From Mycobacterium sp. IDR2000157661 (GTDB lineage Bacteria > Actinomycetota > Actinomycetes > Mycobacteriales > Mycobacteriaceae), in contig NZ_CP081006.1 of the NCBI RefSeq assembly GCF_022317005.1, positions 3,906,001 to 3,970,000 of the forward strand: DNA of 64,000 nucleotides. The letters run 5' to 3'. Shown here in pieces: positions 61,568-64,000 of this stretch. The position numbers and the translations under genes are program-made. Under the pieces are notes generated by a model. The model worked only from the letters and a program-made list of their open reading frames with translations, was not told the DNA's origin and ran no database searches. Each line of letters begins with the position of its first letter. Position 1 is the first letter of the stretch.

Positions 61568-63300
61568 CAGAACAGGAAATACCGTTGTGCCATGGGCAGT
61601 TCGGCTGCGGGCCGCTCCTGCCACACCTCACCGTCGATACGCACGGTGAAGGTGTCGGGATCCACCTCGATGCGGGGCAGCGCGTCGTTGAGCGGCATCT
61701 GGGCCTTGCCGACCTGCCGAACGTCTCGCACCGGGACGAGTCGGCGCTTGACGTCGATCCGGTCGGCGAGGCCGTCCTCGATAGCCTGCGGCGATACGAA
61801 GTGCACCGACGTGGCCGCAGCGGCGGCCGGCGCCGCACCGAACATCGGGCGCGGCAGCACCGGCTGCGGGGTGGGAATCGAGGCGTTGGCGTCACCCATC
61901 GCCGCCCAGGCGATCATGCCGCCCTTGAGCACCGCGTGCGGGCGCACGCCGAAGAACGCCGGATCCCACAGCACCAGGTCGGCGACTTTGCCGACCTCGA
62001 CCGAACCGATCTCGCCGTCGAGGCCGTGGGCGACGGCCGGGCAGATGGTGTACTTGGCGACGTAGCGGCGGGCCCGGTTGTTGTCCGCCCCTTGATTTCC
62101 GGATGTGTCGCCGGGCAGTGACCCGCGTCTGCGCTTCATCACGTGCGCGGTCTGCCAGGTGCGCAACACCACCTCACCGATGCGGCCCATCGCCTGCGCG
62201 TCGCTACCGATCATCGAGATCGCACCGATGTCGTGCAGCAGGTCCTCGGCGGCGATGGTCGATGGCCGAATCCGGCTCTCCGCGAACGCGAGATCCTCCG
62301 GGACGCTGGGGTTGAGGTGGTGACACACCATCAGCATGTCGAGGTGCTCGTCGAGGGTGTTGACCGTGTGCGGGCGGGTCGGGTTGGTCGAACTCGGAAG
62401 CACGTGGGGTTCACCCGCCACGGTGATGATGTCGGGTGCGTGGCCGCCACCGGCGCCCTCGGTGTGGTAGGCGTGAATCGACCGGCCCTTGATCGCAGCC
62501 AACGTGTTCTCCACGAAGCCCATCTCGTTGAGCGTGTCGGTGTGGATGTTGACCTGGACTCCCGCGGCCTCGGCGACGGTCAGGCAGGCGTCGATGGCGG
62601 CAGGGGTGGTGCCCCAGTCCTCGTGCAACTTGAAAGCGGCTGCCCCGCCTCGCAATTGTTCCCACATGGCCTCGGCGCTGACCGTGTTGCCCTTGCCGAG
62701 CAGTGCGACGTTGAGCGGCCAGGAGTCCAGCGACTCGAGCATCCGGGCCAGATGCCAGGCGCCAGGCGTCACCGTGGTGGCCTTACTGCCCTCGGCCGGT
62801 CCGGTGCCGCCAGCGACGATCGTCGTGATACCGCTGCCCAGCGCCTCCTCCATGATCTGCGGGCAGATCAGATGGACGTGGCAGTCGATGGCGCCTGCGG
62901 TCACGATGTGGCCGTTGCCCGCGATCACCTCCGTCGACGGGCCGACCACCAGACCGGGGTGCACACCGGACATGATGTCGGGGTTGCCCGCCTTACCGAT
63001 CGCGACGATCCGGCCATCGCGGACCCCGATGTCCGCCTTGATGATCCCCCAGTGATCGAGGATGACCGCGCCGGTGATGACGGTGTCGGGAGCGCCGTCG
63101 GCGCGGGTCGCGCGGGACTGTCCCATCGACTCGCGCAGGACCTTGCCCCCGCCGAAAACCGCTTCGTCGCCCGCGAGTCCCGGACCACCACTGCGGTCCT
63201 CGGTGATCTCGACGAACAGGTCGGTGTCGGCCAACCGGATCCGGTCACCGGTCGTGGGTCCGTACAGCGCGGTGTACCGCGCCCGCGACAACGCCGTCAT
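61567..63300 (-). CDS. ureC: Urease alpha subunit
   Basis: A 577-residue catalytic subunit that hydrolyses urea to ammonia and carbamate. The two nickel ions are bound in the usual places: DCHVHLICP, the carbamylated Lys in FKLHEDWGTTP, the NIHTDT and HTEGAGGGHAPD histidines, the mobile flap VCHHLNPSVPEDLAFAESRIR and the Asp of GSDAQAMGR. ATG 63300 overlaps the ureB stop by 4 nt. It is a cytoplasmic enzyme requiring UreDFG for nickel loading. Confidence 0.98.
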   Translation of the reverse strand: MTALSRARYTALYGPTTGDRIRLADTDLFVEITEDRSGGPGLAGDEAVFGGGKVLRESMGQSRATRADGAPDTVITGAVILDHWGIIKADIGVRDGRIVAIGKAGNPDIMSGVHPGLVVGPSTEVIAGNGHIVTAGAIDCHVHLICPQIMEEALGSGITTIVAGGTGPAEGSKATTVTPGAWHLARMLESLDSWPLNVALLGKGNTVSAEAMWEQLRGGAAAFKLHEDWGTTPAAIDACLTVAEAAGVQVNIHTDTLNEMGFVENTLAAIKGRSIHAYHTEGAGGGHAPDIITVAGEPHVLPSSTNPTRPHTVNTLDEHLDMLMVCHHLNPSVPEDLAFAESRIRPSTIAAEDLLHDIGAISMIGSDAQAMGRIGEVVLRTWQTAHVMKRRRGSLPGDTSGNQGADNNRARRYVAKYTICPAVAHGLDGEIGSVEVGKVADLVLWDPAFFGVRPHAVLKGGMIAWAAMGDANASIPTPQPVLPRPMFGAAPAAAAATSVHFVSPQAIEDGLADRIDVKRRLVPVRDVRQVGKAQMPLNDALPRIEVDPDTFTVRIDGEVWQERPAAELPMAQRYFLF

Positions 63301-63623
63301 GACGGGTCCAACCGTCCGGGCGGGTTCGGGCTCAGCCCGTGCACCTCGCGGGCTCCGCGCAGTGCGACCAACGAAACCATCTGTGCGACACCGGGTTCAA
63401 AGCGCACTGCCGTGCCCGCGGGAACGTCGAGTCGGTGGCCGTGTGCGGCATCGCGGTCGAACGACAGCGCGGCGTTGGCCTGCGGCAGGTGCACGTGGCT
63501 GCCGACCTGGACCGGACGGTCGCCGGTGTTGACGACCTCCATCGTCAGCCGGTCCGCGCCCGCGTTGAGCTCGATGTCACCGTCGCCGAACACGATCTCG
63601 CCCGGGATCATCTGCGCGCTCAC
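63297..63623 (-). CDS. ureB: Urease beta subunit
   Basis: A 108-residue structural subunit. It shows MIPGEIVFGDGDIELNAG, NTGDRPVQVGSHVHLPQANAAL and the GTAVRFEPGVAQMVSLVALRGAREVHG block typical of UreB. It packs with UreA and UreC in the (alpha-beta-gamma)3 enzyme. GTG 63623 overlaps the ureA stop (GTGA), consistent with translational coupling. Confidence 0.97.
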   Translation of the reverse strand: MSAQMIPGEIVFGDGDIELNAGADRLTMEVVNTGDRPVQVGSHVHLPQANAALSFDRDAAHGHRLDVPAGTAVRFEPGVAQMVSLVALRGAREVHGLSPNPPGRLDPS

Positions 63624-63922
63624 GGGATCGGGTGGTGGACGGTGACGAGCTTGGTGCCGTCGGGAAAGGTCGCTTCGACCTGAACGTCGTGCAGCATCTC
63701 GGGCACACCCTCCATCACGTCCTCGCGGCCGAGCACCTCGCGACCGCTGACCATCAACTCGGCGACCGCGCGGCCGTCCCTCGCGCCCTCGAGGAGATGA
63801 TCGGTGATGACGGCGACAGCCTCGGGGTGGTTGAGCTTGAGCCCGCGTGCCTGCCGCCTGCGGGCGAGGTCGGCGGCATACGAGATCAGCAGCCGGTCCT
63901 GTTCATGCGGCGTCAAACGCAT
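63620..63922 (-). CDS. ureA: Urease gamma subunit
   Basis: A 100-residue gamma subunit with the standard MRLTPHEQDRLLISYAADLA start, GLKLNHPEAVAVITDHLLEGARDG, VLGREDVMEGVPEMLHDVQVEATFPDGTKLVTVH. ATG 63922 gives the normal family length of 100. It is the first gene of the ureABCFGD operon. The promoter should lie in 63923-64000 or beyond; I see no clear -10/-35 pair in those 78 bp. Confidence 0.98.
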   Translation of the reverse strand: MRLTPHEQDRLLISYAADLARRRQARGLKLNHPEAVAVITDHLLEGARDGRAVAELMVSGREVLGREDVMEGVPEMLHDVQVEATFPDGTKLVTVHHPIP

Positions 63923-64000
63923 AGTGCGCGATATTGCCACGGCGCGCGGCGATCAGCAGCGCGGAGTCACGGCCGCACCGCCGTCCGGGAAGTGCTATTC

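Overview
The window is high-GC actinobacterial DNA from a mycobacterium, most likely a fast-growing, environmental one (Mycolicibacterium type). The evidence is an antigen 85C-type mycolyltransferase, the proline-rich Apa antigen, an LldD2-type lactate dehydrogenase, a cyclase/MscS pair like M. tuberculosis Rv2435c-Rv2434c, and the block ureABCFGD - ndh - Rv1855c - Rv1856c - modBC - apa - adhA in the same gene order as M. tuberculosis Rv1848-Rv1862. A lon gene and a thiocyanate hydrolase operon point away from the tuberculosis complex. No rRNA, tRNA, CRISPR array, insertion sequence or prophage was seen.

Layout. (1) 1-3767, minus strand: a tightly packed operon for cobalt-type thiocyanate hydrolase (a fused beta-alpha subunit, the metal-binding gamma subunit and a P15K-like activator), followed by an EthD-fold protein, a PPOX/F420-type protein and an enoyl-CoA hydratase cut by the window edge. 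(2) 4151-9711: FUSC transporter, thioesterase, DUF5701, nucleoside deaminase, GH13 glycosidase, DUF1810. (3) 9759-14598: membrane cyclase with a degenerate active site, MscS channel with a cNMP-binding domain, and LldD2. (4) 14791-21131: Ag85C-like enzyme, Lon protease with an HspR-type site upstream, several small housekeeping genes and an SDR remnant. (5) 21135-25776, minus: an acyl-CoA operon of LLM oxidoreductase, double CaiB CoA-transferase and thiolase-like protein. (6) 25862-31066: phosphoketolase, CPBP protease, a CGNR regulator with a damaged-looking 5' end, a PAS protein and a TetR regulator with a palindrome at its promoter.

(7) 31550-47040 is the most distinctive region: two converging operons that look like a Wzx/Wzy-type exopolysaccharide locus. 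The plus-strand operon encodes sugar-nucleotide enzymes (cytidylyltransferase-like protein, PIG-L deacetylase, SDR, RmlC-like epimerase, SAF-domain oxidoreductase), a WecG/TagA/CpsF transferase, a Wzx flippase and three further glycosyltransferase proteins. The minus-strand operon encodes a glycosidase-like lipoprotein, a Wzz/CpsD-like fusion whose ATP-binding lysine is missing, and an O-antigen polymerase/ligase. The upstream regions of the two operons share a 17-bp motif. The divergent neighbour at 47216 is a 1300-residue membrane protein with two GGDEF domains and one EAL domain, so c-di-GMP control of the polysaccharide is a reasonable hypothesis.

(8) 51205-64000: the conserved Rv1848-Rv1862-like block. 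Two departures from M. tuberculosis stand out. The apa gene carries an apparent one-base frameshift in a G run near its 5' end, and modA is missing beside modBC. The urease operon (ureABCFGD, minus strand) closes the window.
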